A stretch of DNA of 64,000 bases from SAR202 cluster bacterium AD-804-J14_MRT_500m (GTDB taxonomy: Bacteria > Chloroflexota > Dehalococcoidia > UBA3495 > GCA-2712585): contig VEXF01000001.1 in NCBI GenBank assembly GCA_009391275.1, positions 1 through 64,000 of the forward strand, written 5' to 3'. Positions 56,032-64,000 of this stretch are shown here, piece by piece; within the stretch, counting starts at the first letter, position 1; every line of letters starts with the position of its first letter. The notes beneath the pieces are model-generated. The model was not told the origin of the DNA. It did not search any database and was given only the letters and a program-made list of their open reading frames with translations. Both the position numbers and the translations under genes were made by a program.

Positions 56032-57627
56032 TTACCAACCGATTGCGCAACCGTCCTTTCGTGGATCTGAACCAGCTGTAAGTACTCCAGATGCAGGATC
56101 CCTAGCAATTACCTGACCGCCACCAAACAATACTCCGGCCCGTCCACTTTCATGTGTTATAAGATGACCTCTAGATTTTAATTCTTCAATAAGGTCAGGT
56201 GAGAAATCTTGTTCCAGCGTGGTTGTTCCATCAAGATTAACATTAAATCTACGAGCGTCTAATGCCGATTGTGGATCCAATCCAAAATCCACCATATTGC
56301 TTATTACTTGCAGATGACCCTGTGCTTGTTGCAATCCTCCCATCACTCCATAACTAAGCCAGAGGTCGCCATTCTTTGTGGCTATGGCCGGGATAATTGT
56401 ATGGAATGGTCGCTTACGCGGTGCGAGACAATTGGGATGATCTGGGTCGAGCGAGAATGATATACCTCGATTTTGTAGAGCGATTCCGGTTCCAGGTGCT
56501 ACTAGTCCGGAACCGAAACTATGAAACAAACTATTAATCAAGGAACAGGCATTTCCATTTCCATCTACACATGAGACGTAAACTGTATCTGCATCTCGCA
56601 AGTGAGGGTCGTAAGTGATGCGATCCATGGCATGATCCCGTGATATTAATGAACGTCTGGCGGTCGAATGTTCTTTGGAAAGCATTCTTGCCACGGGGAC
56701 GATAGTCTGATTAGGGTCTGCAATAAAATGGAGTCCATCTGCGAATGCTAATCGCATGGATTCAACCAAGTAATGAATTGTGTCCGACGACTGAAAACCC
56801 AATTCGGATATATTGAATCCTTCTAATAAATTGAGCGCCATGAGGGCATTAAGGCCTTGTCCATTGGGTGGACATTCCCAGCAGTCGATCCCCCTATAAT
56901 TCGTTTGAATTGGATCTACCCATTCAGCCGTGTAGCTGGCGAGATCTTCTGTTGTCAACCATCCACCGAGGCTTTGTATATATGAAGAAATGTTTTTCGC
57001 AATATCGCCTTTATAGAATGCTTCGGCTCCACCGTCTGCCACGGCCTGCAATGAATTAGCGAGCTCGGGAAATTTGACAATTTCACCGGATTGCGCCGGA
57101 CGACCATCTCTTAATAGTTCTTTACCAGATGGATGGCATAACAATTTTGGTGCTGCCTGGTCGATCGCATCCCCTATAATTGGTGTCATAGCGAATCCTG
57201 TACGCGCATATGCTATTGCTGGCTCCAACACCTTTGCAAAGGGCATAGTTCCACATTCTGTTATAAGTGTGTGCCATCCGGAAACCGTGCCAGGCACCGT
57301 AACTGCGTATGGGGATTGAGGTGGAATATACTCATGTCCATGACTTTTGACTTCAGCGATCGACGACTTAGATGATGAATATCCGCTGGCGTTAAGGGCC
57401 CTGACTGATTTGCGATTCGCATCCCATACTAATGCAAATAGATCTCCTCCCATACCTGTTGATTCTGGCTCTACCACATTTAAAACAGCTGCCGATGCGA
57501 CTGCAGCATCAACAGCGTTGCCGCCTTCCATAAGAATTTTGAGCCCGGCCATGGCGGCAATTGGTTGGCTGGTTGCTACCATACCGTTCCGAGCGAATAC
57601 GGGCGAACGACGGGAATTAAATTGCAT
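56032..57627 (-). CDS. Gamma-glutamyltransferase family protein
   Basis: N-terminal AMAGLKILMEGGNAVDAAVASAAVLNVVEPESTGMGGDLFALVWD and PYAVTVPGTVSGW are GGT signatures. The autoprocessing threonine lies in ADTVYVSCVDGNGNACSLINSLFHSFGSGLVAPGTGIALQNRG. The proenzyme would cleave itself before this Thr into two subunits. The ATG at 57627 has GGAGGAG eight bases upstream and is preferred to a start at 57687. No signal peptide is visible, unusual for periplasmic GGT. Reaction: glutathione or gamma-glutamyl hydrolysis/transfer, or a cephalosporin-acylase-like amide hydrolysis. Confidence 0.92.
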   Translation of the reverse strand: MQFNSRRSPVFARNGMVATSQPIAAMAGLKILMEGGNAVDAAVASAAVLNVVEPESTGMGGDLFALVWDANRKSVRALNASGYSSSKSSIAEVKSHGHEYIPPQSPYAVTVPGTVSGWHTLITECGTMPFAKVLEPAIAYARTGFAMTPIIGDAIDQAAPKLLCHPSGKELLRDGRPAQSGEIVKFPELANSLQAVADGGAEAFYKGDIAKNISSYIQSLGGWLTTEDLASYTAEWVDPIQTNYRGIDCWECPPNGQGLNALMALNLLEGFNISELGFQSSDTIHYLVESMRLAFADGLHFIADPNQTIVPVARMLSKEHSTARRSLISRDHAMDRITYDPHLRDADTVYVSCVDGNGNACSLINSLFHSFGSGLVAPGTGIALQNRGISFSLDPDHPNCLAPRKRPFHTIIPAIATKNGDLWLSYGVMGGLQQAQGHLQVISNMVDFGLDPQSALDARRFNVNLDGTTTLEQDFSPDLIEELKSRGHLITHESGRAGVLFGGGQVIARDPASGVLTAGSDPRKDGCAIGW

Positions 57628-57959
57628 CTTGCCGGCTCCTCCGGTTTTTTTGGGGGAGCGTCGATTATCCCACAGGCCCCCGCTCAATGAAAAGCAGTGG
57701 CCTTAGTTCGCAAATTATATGAGGGGTGACTGTACATAAGTATCTATTCTTGTGCCACCGATGGCATTAATGTGCACAAGCTCTTTGGAGGTCAGGATGC
57801 GTACTTAAGAAGTCCGGGTCACTGTGAAGAGGCAGATTGCTACCCTGACGGTTGATTAGCCACCGCTAAAAGCATAATCAGAATTTTTAAGGCATGAACA
57901 TTGAGTTGTTTGCTAGATGCTACGACGCTCCTTCGTTACCTCACATGATGTTAGAATGA

Positions 57960-58904
57960 TTGAGACGTGAAACAGCGTCATATTTTGCTTTATGGAGAGA
58001 ATCTCTGGCTGGAAAAATAATAGATACGCTCATTCATCAACAGACCCTCTCGTTTGAGTTCTATCCCCCGAAGTCGAGTGATTCTCTTCCTTCCGTTTGG
58101 AGAGCGATTCGACGACTCGCGACCTTTAGACCGAACTTTGTATCTGTGACGTATGGTGCTGGAGGCAGCTCTCAAACCCTTACGGAAGAAATGGTGGTAG
58201 ATATCCACCGAGAAGGCGATGTTTTGCCCATGGCACACGTTTCTTGTGTTAGCAAGTCCAAAGTGGAATTGTACGCGCTGTTGGATCGGCTTGGACGAGC
58301 TGGGATTAAAAATATTATAGCTCTCCGGGGTGATGCTCCAACTGGCACCGGTAAATTCACGCCGGTAAAAGATGGTTTCTCGCATGCAACTGAACTGATC
58401 CAGTTCATTCGAGCTAACTTTGATTTTGGCGTGGCGGCCGCGTGTTACCCTGAGGGGCATGTTGAATCACCCGACTTGACGGCTGACATGGAGGATACTA
58501 GGAAAAAATTGGATGCTGGTGCTGATTTCCTAATTACACAACTCTTCTACGACAATCGTCACTACTTTGATTTTGTTGACAGGGCACGTAAGATGGGGAT
58601 ATCAGCCCCGATTCTTGCTGGAATTCTTCCTATCTTAAACGTCAGTCAAGTGCGTAGATTCACCTCACACTGCGGGGTACGCATACCGCCGTATGTGGAT
58701 AATAGTTTGAGCCGTATTGAAACTGATGATGAGGCGGTTAAAGACTTTGGGGTTGGATTAGCTACGAAACAAGTCCAAGAATTATGGGATAACGGGGTAG
58801 ATGGAATTCACTTTTATGCTCTAAATCGCAGCCAGTCTATCTCTAGAATCCTTGACAATTTAGGCGATTTAGATTTTAACCGCTCACATAGACCCAGGAT
58901 ATAG
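57960..58904 (+). CDS. metF: 5,10-Methylenetetrahydrofolate reductase
   Basis: The barrel begins TLSFEFYPPKSSDSL, with FVSVTYGAGGSS, IIALRGDAPTG, VAACYPEGHVES, FLITQLFYDN and a C-terminal GVDGIHFYALNRS, all typical of MetF. It reduces methylene-THF to methyl-THF with FAD. Start is uncertain: a TTG at 57960 follows a TGA directly; a CTG further in has a better Shine-Dalgarno (GGAGAG). The conserved core begins about 20 residues after the TTG. Confidence 0.93.
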   Translation: MRRETASYFALWRESLAGKIIDTLIHQQTLSFEFYPPKSSDSLPSVWRAIRRLATFRPNFVSVTYGAGGSSQTLTEEMVVDIHREGDVLPMAHVSCVSKSKVELYALLDRLGRAGIKNIIALRGDAPTGTGKFTPVKDGFSHATELIQFIRANFDFGVAAACYPEGHVESPDLTADMEDTRKKLDAGADFLITQLFYDNRHYFDFVDRARKMGISAPILAGILPILNVSQVRRFTSHCGVRIPPYVDNSLSRIETDDEAVKDFGVGLATKQVQELWDNGVDGIHFYALNRSQSISRILDNLGDLDFNRSHRPRI

Positions 58905-59146
58905 ACTGGGGGTTTAAGGTTTTGCTGGGCAAAGTAACCCATGTAACGTCATGCTCTGGGATGTGCTGCGGCTATGAAGACGGTCTCAGTAAGTTGGTTT
59001 CTATCTTGTGTCTGTTTGCAACGAAGACGTGAAAGAGAAACGGCTATAGATGCTATATTTGATCCTAACTAATGAGCGTTCAATGATTGTTGGCGTTGGA
59101 ATATCAACTCGCTCGATTACATCTCACAATAGGACAATGGATCACC

Positions 59147-60049
59147 ATGGATGATGTGGAATTACAAGAACTGGAACAGTTTTCAATTGACATCGCCAGA
59201 GAAGCTGGAGCAATTCTGCTGGATGCTTTTCAAAAACCTTTAAAAATCGAATATAAGTCCAAAAACAACTTGGACCCAGTTACAGATGTCGATAAGCGAA
59301 GTGAAGAGTTCCTTAAAGAGGCCATACTACAACGTTATCCAGGCCATGCGATCCTCGCCGAAGAGGGATCGATGATAGATGTCCCATCAGCCGACGTTAC
59401 TTGGGTCATTGATCCATTGGATGGTACTGTTAATTTCATGAATGGGCTCCCAATATTCGGGGTTTCAATCGGTGTTCTCTATAAAGGACATCCAGTGGTT
59501 GGAAGTATTTTTGTGCCAACACCAAAAACTCTCAAAGGAAGTGTCTTCCATGCTCGACGAGGTGGTGGGGCGTTTCATGATGACTCCCCAATACGAGTTC
59601 CTGAATTTACTTCGCCACAGTCCAGTAGAATCTCAATTTTCCCAGCTTTCTGGATCAGATCTTTGCGTATAAAAAATGCTCTTCGTAGTCAGATGGGGGA
59701 ACTCCGTGCTGCTGGCAGCACCGCTTATGAGCTGGCGATGGTTTCTTGTGGGGTAATACAATACGCGTTTTTCGGTAGCCCCTGGATCTGGGATGTAGCC
59801 GCAGGCATTATTATAGTGACCGAGGCTCAAGGCGTAGCATTGACGGCTCGTAAACGACTTTCGGATTGGGGGAATTTTGATGGGTTCCATCTCCCCGAAG
59901 GGGATCGTATGACATTGACACAGCTAAAATCCTACCGCCCTGCTTGGGTCTTTGGCAGATCGGATGTCGCACGATTTGTTACCTCTAATATTACACCAAG
60001 GGGTCGTTTAGAAATTAAAATGGGCCAATGGCTGCGTCGTTGGTTCTAG
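59147..60049 (+). CDS. Inositol monophosphatase family protein
   Basis: Metal-site motifs: EEGS, WVIDPLDGTVNFMNGLPIFGVSIG and, near the C-terminus, WDVAAGIIIVTEAQG. Family members dephosphorylate inositol, histidinol or PAP; the substrate here is not resolved. The ATG at 59147 begins a good core domain; the frame is open to a TTG at 59087. Length 300 aa, slightly longer than usual because of a C-terminal extension after WG-NFDGFHLPEGD. Confidence 0.88.
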   Translation: MDDVELQELEQFSIDIAREAGAILLDAFQKPLKIEYKSKNNLDPVTDVDKRSEEFLKEAILQRYPGHAILAEEGSMIDVPSADVTWVIDPLDGTVNFMNGLPIFGVSIGVLYKGHPVVGSIFVPTPKTLKGSVFHARRGGGAFHDDSPIRVPEFTSPQSSRISIFPAFWIRSLRIKNALRSQMGELRAAGSTAYELAMVSCGVIQYAFFGSPWIWDVAAGIIIVTEAQGVALTARKRLSDWGNFDGFHLPEGDRMTLTQLKSYRPAWVFGRSDVARFVTSNITPRGRLEIKMGQWLRRWF

Positions 60050-60142
60050 GGAACCAGTTCCGAAGAAAACTTTGAACAGCGAACTGATTAAATATCCGCC
60101 CACGCTTTAATATTTCCCATAAACAGGCATTAGGAGGGCAAA

Positions 60143-61318
60143 ATGTACGACGTGATCATTAAAGGTGGGACTGTTATAGATCCATCACTTGGCCTTAACA
60201 GTCCAAGTGATGTAGCGATTGCAGATGGCAAGATAATAGAGATAGGGACATCATTAGATGCGAAAAATTCACACCGGATCATTGAAGTTCCAGGTTACAT
60301 AGTTACTCCTGGACTAATCGATATACATACTCATGTTTATGCAGGTATTAACGCGAATGGAGTTGACCCAGATGAGGTAGGGGTTTATGCGGGTGTTACT
60401 ACTCTAGTAGACGCGGGGAGTTCTGGTTGTGATAATTTCGCTGGCTTTCCAAGCTATATTGTTCCAAGAGCAAAAACAGAGATTATATGCTTTCTTCACA
60501 TCTGCAGGACCGGATTGGCTACACAACCAGATATCTTTAGCCGAGAAAGTATTAATTTAGATGCGACAATCCAAACTGTTGAGAGCAACCGAGACACTAT
60601 AGCTGGTATCAAAGCACGTATGGTATCTCCTGCTTTGGAAATCATGGGTATGGAGATGCCTCGTCTTGCAAAACAAGCCGCTCGCGACAGTGGCGTCAGC
60701 TTAATGGTTCACATCGGTGATACGGAACAACGGTATGATCCCAACGTAATACGGCAACTGCTTCCTTTAATGGACGAAGGTGATATTTTAACGCATCTGT
60801 TCACTCCTAACGCAGGAGGTGTACTTGATTCGAATGGAAGGTTAGTTGATGAAGTGAAAGAAGCGCGTTCTCAAGGGATCTGGCTAGATACTGCTCATGG
60901 GAGGTTTAATTTTAGCTTTGATGTTGGTCAGCGGGTGCTTGATCAAGGTCTTTCTCCGCATTGTATTAGCACTGATGTGACTGCTCCTGGTAGGTCTTCT
61001 ATGTTCCTTAGCTTGACAGAAATGATGACGCGATTTATTGCCCTCGGGTTTTCTTTAGAACAAGTTATTGCAATGTGTACTTGCAACCCTGCGCAAGCGT
61101 TGGGTCAATCTCATAGGATCGGTAGTCTCTCACAGGGGCATCAGGCGGATGTATCAATATTAGAAGTAAAAAATGGGAAATGGGTGGTTCGGGATTCGCT
61201 TGGGAATGCCTTAACAACTGATAAAGCTGTCGTGCCTATCGCTTCAATCAAGCGTGGTGAGCTATTTAAAGCGCATTGGGGTCCTAGGCCAAGCGGTTGG
61301 GAACCAGAGTCTGCCTGA
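60143..61318 (+). CDS. Amidohydrolase/deacetylase family metallohydrolase
   Basis: IDIHTHVYAG carries the HxH metal motif, followed by VYAGVTTLVDAGSSG. LMVHIGDTEQ and ILTHLFTPNAGG provide further histidines, and CISTDVTAPGR has the aspartate. Length 391 aa. It resembles the dihydroorotase-like deacetylase group (EF0837-type), whose substrates include N-acyl-amino compounds. Strong AGGAGGG precedes the ATG. It converges with the DsbA-like gene. Confidence 0.9.
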   Translation: MYDVIIKGGTVIDPSLGLNSPSDVAIADGKIIEIGTSLDAKNSHRIIEVPGYIVTPGLIDIHTHVYAGINANGVDPDEVGVYAGVTTLVDAGSSGCDNFAGFPSYIVPRAKTEIICFLHICRTGLATQPDIFSRESINLDATIQTVESNRDTIAGIKARMVSPALEIMGMEMPRLAKQAARDSGVSLMVHIGDTEQRYDPNVIRQLLPLMDEGDILTHLFTPNAGGVLDSNGRLVDEVKEARSQGIWLDTAHGRFNFSFDVGQRVLDQGLSPHCISTDVTAPGRSSMFLSLTEMMTRFIALGFSLEQVIAMCTCNPAQALGQSHRIGSLSQGHQADVSILEVKNGKWVVRDSLGNALTTDKAVVPIASIKRGELFKAHWGPRPSGWEPESA

Positions 61319-61432
61319 TGTCTAGGATGCTCTCATATGTGGCGAACTTGGGATTCGACTAGGCTTGATGAAACGCGAGAGTGCTCCCAGGAACTTTCCA
61401 GTTCAGCGTTAGACTTTTCAAGTAAGGTTCTT

Positions 61433-62041
61433 CTACCCTAGAGCGCGGTACACTGCCTTTTCGAATACTTCATAAGGTTGCGCTCCGGTAAACAGCGTAT
61501 CGCCAATTAGAAACGCTGGGATACCATGCACGCCCATGTCCATAGCTTGTTGATGCTGTTCCTGCACTGTCTTACGATAATGCCCGGTTGCTAATTTCCC
61601 CTCTAACTCATCCCACGCCAAATCGGATTCCTCCGCTATCTCGCGGAGAACTGACGGATTTCCTAAATCTTTGCCTTCTTCCCATAAGGCCTTATACATT
61701 GAGTGGTGGAAGCTCAAGAATTTCCCTTTTTGTTGGGCGTGCTCGGTTGCTTCCAATGCAGTAATTGTGTATGGCGTCAACTTGGGTCTTCGCATTATCA
61801 ATCCGGCCTCTGACGCATAGGTGCGTAACGGTTCTGCGAGTAATCCGTCTTCTTCGCCGGGTCTGGGGTTCCGCATAGTTCCTTCTTTGGGTGTGTCCGG
61901 ACGCAAGAAAAATGCCCTACCATGGATTTTGATGTTAAATTCCTGCGACAACTTGTCTAGCCTATCAAGGCCGACATAGCACCAAGGTCATATATAGTCA
62001 TACCACACGAAAATATCTATGGATCGACTGTTGATGGCCAT
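61433..62041 (-). CDS. DsbA/FrnE-family oxidoreductase, candidate selenoprotein with in-frame TGA
   Basis: Read from the ATG at 62041, the product begins with residues IDIFVWYDYI, then a TGA at codon 18 (61988-61990), then PWCYVGLDRL and a full thioredoxin-fold domain with a cis-Pro motif (GVHGIPAFLIGDTLFTGAQPYE). Homologues have Cys at the TGA position, making the redox site CPWC; selenocysteine there would give U-P-W-C. The ATG has AAAGGAG ten bases upstream and starts one base after the ilvC stop, so translation starting upstream of the TGA is well supported. Without readthrough only a TTG start at 61951, beyond the active site, would be left. Total length 202 aa fits the FrnE family. A pseudogene or sequence error remains possible. 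Confidence 0.65.
61954..61976 (-). promoter_or_regulatory. Candidate bacterial SECIS hairpin downstream of the TGA
   Basis: Beginning 12 bases after the TGA, the mRNA can form UGUC-GGCCU / AGGCU-(A)-GACA: 9 base pairs with one bulged A and the apical loop UGAU. The loop starts 20 bases after the TGA and has G as its second base, which fits the published bacterial SECIS consensus as I know it. Not folded by computer. Confidence 0.45.
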
Positions 62042-62042
62042 T

Positions 62043-63041
62043 CTACATCTGCTCCTTTAGCCATGGCATCATTCCACGTAACTCCTCACCCACTTTTTCT
62101 ACTGGGTGCCCTTTATTTTCGGCACGCAGCCGATGGAATCGTGCTCTGCCTTCGTCGTTCTCTGTTATCCATTCTCGAGCAAAGCTCCCATCTTGGATAG
62201 CCGTTAGGACGGCGCGCATTCGGTCTTTAACGGTGGAGTCTATTATCATAGGGCCACGGGTGTAATCTCCAAACTCTGCAGTATCGCTTATAGAATGTCT
62301 CATATATCCCATGCCACCCTGGTACATCAAATCCACTATTAACTTTAACTCGTGGAGGACTTCGAAATACGCGGACTCTGGTTGATAGCCTGCTTCTGTT
62401 AGGACTTCGAATGCGGCCTTTACCAACGCTGTGACTCCTCCACATAACACAGCCTGTTCTCCGAAAAGGTCCGTTTCAGTTTCTTCTTTGAAAGTCGTGT
62501 CTAGAACTCCTGCTCTGGTACACCCTACCCCCTTCGCGTAGGCTAGTCCCATTTCCCGGGTGTTCCCGGACACATCCTGATGTATAGCAAGTAATCCGGG
62601 GACTCCCGATCCTTTTACAAACACCTCACGCATACGGTGACCCGGTGCTTTTGGAGCTACCATAGAAACATCGACATTTGGGGGTGGGACTATTGTCTTG
62701 TAGTGAATATTAAATCCGTGGGCAAACATCAAGGTTTTGCCAGGATGGAGATGAGGTAACACGGACTCTTGATACACTTTTGGTTGTGTTGTATCTGGTA
62801 TCAACATGATGATTACGTCAGAAACTTCGGCTACTTCGGCTACTGTTCCCACTGTCAGACCTGCTTCTTCGGCTTTCGCGCGACTTGCGCTTCCTTCGTA
62901 AAGGCCTACTCTGACGTCTATTCCGCTGTCATGCATATTAAGTGCGTGGGCATGTCCTTGACTGCCATACCCGATTACTCCGATTATTTTGCCTGAAAAT
63001 AAGCCTAAGTCAGCATCAGATTCGTAGTACATAGTTGCCAT
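62043..63041 (-). CDS. ilvC: Ketol-acid reductoisomerase (class I)
   Basis: [40 protein letters not shown] is the Rossmann fold with a cofactor loop of the NADPH type (S-x-S-R). [22 protein letters not shown], the metal ligands in [14 protein letters not shown], and the C-terminal helices complete a 332-aa class I enzyme. It converts acetolactate to dihydroxy-isovalerate with Mg2+. AAAGGA precedes the ATG. It is followed, one base after its stop, by the DsbA-like gene. Confidence 0.97.
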   Translation of the reverse strand: MATMYYESDADLGLFSGKIIGVIGYGSQGHAHALNMHDSGIDVRVGLYEGSASRAKAEEAGLTVGTVAEVAEVSDVIIMLIPDTTQPKVYQESVLPHLHPGKTLMFAHGFNIHYKTIVPPPNVDVSMVAPKAPGHRMREVFVKGSGVPGLLAIHQDVSGNTREMGLAYAKGVGCTRAGVLDTTFKEETETDLFGEQAVLCGGVTALVKAAFEVLTEAGYQPESAYFEVLHELKLIVDLMYQGGMGYMRHSISDTAEFGDYTRGPMIIDSTVKDRMRAVLTAIQDGSFAREWITENDEGRARFHRLRAENKGHPVEKVGEELRGMMPWLKEQM

Positions 63042-63100
63042 AAAAAAGTCCTTTCTGCGATTTGCGCGGTTGATTTGTCTGTCATGCGATCTGGTATCCC

Positions 63101-63634
63101 TCAGGATATGTGTGCTCTGCCGTTAGTATCAGTTCCGGTCATGCCACGCATCATGGCTACCCGTCCTGTACGGATCATCTCAGTTATCCCGAAAGTCGAA
63201 AGAAGGTTTTTCAGGGATTGCACTTTATTTTCATCACCAACCACTTCAATTATCAGGGAATCTGGTGCTACATCGACGATGTTGGCTCTATATATTTCCA
63301 CGATTTGTGTCACTTCCGCCCTGTTCAAAGAACTTGCATCTACTCGTATAAGTGCCAACTCTCTCGATACCATGTGGTCGTCACTGATGGGGTAAGCTGA
63401 TGTTACATCAATCAACTTTCTGAGCTGCTTGATCACTTGATCCACTGTAGCATCGTCGCCGCTAACCACGAACGTCATTCGTGACATGCCGACTCTTTCT
63501 GATTGGCCGACCGCTAGGCTGACAATGTTAAAATTCCTTCGCCTAAACATACTTGACACACGGTTTAGCACGCCCGGTCGATCCCGCACCATGGCTACTA
63601 TAGTAGTGGTGTTCTCAACCATAGGATGTTCCAC
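63101..63634 (-). CDS. ilvN: Acetolactate synthase small (regulatory) subunit
   Basis: An ACT domain ([35 protein letters not shown]) is followed by the ALS_ss_C domain, ending [10 protein letters not shown]. It provides feedback inhibition by valine to IlvB. The start is GTG 63634 or ATG 63622; the GTG is one base after the ilvB stop. Length fits the family's usual 160-180 aa. Together with the adjacent genes it forms an ilvBNC operon. Confidence 0.96.
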   Translation of the reverse strand: MEHPMVENTTTIVAMVRDRPGVLNRVSSMFRRRNFNIVSLAVGQSERVGMSRMTFVVSGDDATVDQVIKQLRKLIDVTSAYPISDDHMVSRELALIRVDASSLNRAEVTQIVEIYRANIVDVAPDSLIIEVVGDENKVQSLKNLLSTFGITEMIRTGRVAMMRGMTGTDTNGRAHIS

Positions 63635-63635
63635 T

Positions 63636-64000
63636 CTATTCGGGTTCCTCCATTTGCTCTTCTACACTACCGCCAGCAGGAATCATCGGATAGACATTCT
63701 CTTCTTTTGGAATTACAAAGTCTATCAAGGCAGGTCCTGGTTCGTTAATAGCGGCTTTTATCGCCGGAAGGACCTCGTTTTCTTGGGTTACCCGGGTTCC
63801 GAACATTCCAAACGCTTCAGCAAGCTTAACAAAGTCTGGATTTCTAGTGTACCCGGTTTGGACATAACTTTTGTCATAAAACAGGTCTTGCCATTGGCTG
63901 ACCATTCCTAAACAATTGTTGTTCAGCAGTGCAAATTTGACAGGGATTTTATTTTCAACTAGTGTGGCCAGCTCCGACATCGTCATCTGGAATCCGCCGT
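63636..64000 (-). CDS. ilvB: Acetolactate synthase large subunit (3' part only)
   Basis: The sequence runs off the window end. What is visible is the C-terminal ThDP-binding part: [37 protein letters not shown], then a C-terminal region ending [21 protein letters not shown]. This is a typical IlvB end with the QMTxxEL and NN-x-x-LGMVxQWQ motifs. It condenses pyruvate units to acetolactate. Confidence 0.95.
   Translation of the reverse strand, partial: GGFQMTMSELATLVENKIPVKFALLNNNCLGMVSQWQDLFYDKSYVQTGYTRNPDFVKLAEAFGMFGTRVTQENEVLPAIKAAINEPGPALIDFVIPKEENVYPMIPAGGSVEEQMEEPE

Noticed and set aside
57945..57962. ATG-ATG-TTA-GAA-TGA immediately before metF as a second Sec candidate
   Set aside because: The TGA is outside the conserved MetF fold, not at a redox position, and no Shine-Dalgarno supports the ATGs.

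Overview
The window reads as a chromosomal segment of an uncultured, moderate-GC bacterium, most likely a marine SAR202-type or related Chloroflexota. This is an inference from gene content: repeated LLM flavin-dependent oxidoreductases, CaiB/BaiF CoA-transferases, acyl-CoA dehydrogenases, amidohydrolases, a DUF1800/DUF1501 pair, NHL propellers, and a 23S rRNA gene separated from 16S. No phage, IS element or CRISPR array was seen.

Layout. 0-5.8 kb: flavin reductase-like protein, a CinA-like/nucleotidyltransferase fusion (probable NAD metabolism), DUF1800, DUF1501 and an NHL propeller. 5.9-11.8 kb (minus): an acyl-CoA catabolic operon of crotonase, two acyl-CoA dehydrogenases and two CoA-transferases. 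12-34 kb: an accessory catabolic island of amidohydrolases, LLM oxidoreductases, alpha/beta hydrolases, a GMC oxidoreductase, MFS transporter, MBL hydrolase, ThDP enzyme, SDRs (two sharing a perfect 272-bp repeat), methyltransferase and dienelactone hydrolase, with ribosomal protein S21 embedded. 34-39 kb: a PD-(D/E)XK nuclease-like protein, a zinc-ribbon protein, then a minus-strand 23S rRNA followed by initiator tRNA with its own strong promoter and no adjacent 16S or 5S. 39-52.4 kb: housekeeping genes: thrB-lysC-glycosyltransferase, TPR protein, HemQ-like protein, nitrite/sulfite reductase, 7Fe ferredoxin, Lrp/AsnC regulator, tRNA-Ser, miaB-nadA-VOC-nadC. 52.5-61.3 kb: polysaccharide deacetylase, DapA-like aldolase, degenerate SDR, gamma-glutamyltransferase, metF, inositol monophosphatase-like protein and an amidohydrolase. 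61.4-64 kb (minus): ilvB (partial)-ilvN-ilvC followed by a DsbA/FrnE-like gene.

The most striking signal is that last gene. Its reading frame starts at an ATG with a Shine-Dalgarno, one base after the ilvC stop, and meets an in-frame TGA exactly where the first cysteine of the CPWC redox motif should be. A compact hairpin follows the TGA at a distance suitable for a bacterial SECIS element. It is a candidate selenoprotein (U-P-W-C) that ordinary annotation would truncate. Other notable points are the stand-alone 23S-tRNA-fMet unit, the SDR sequence exchange, the PncC/NadD-like fusion, and several enzyme homologues lacking catalytic residues, one of them half of a CoA-transferase pair.
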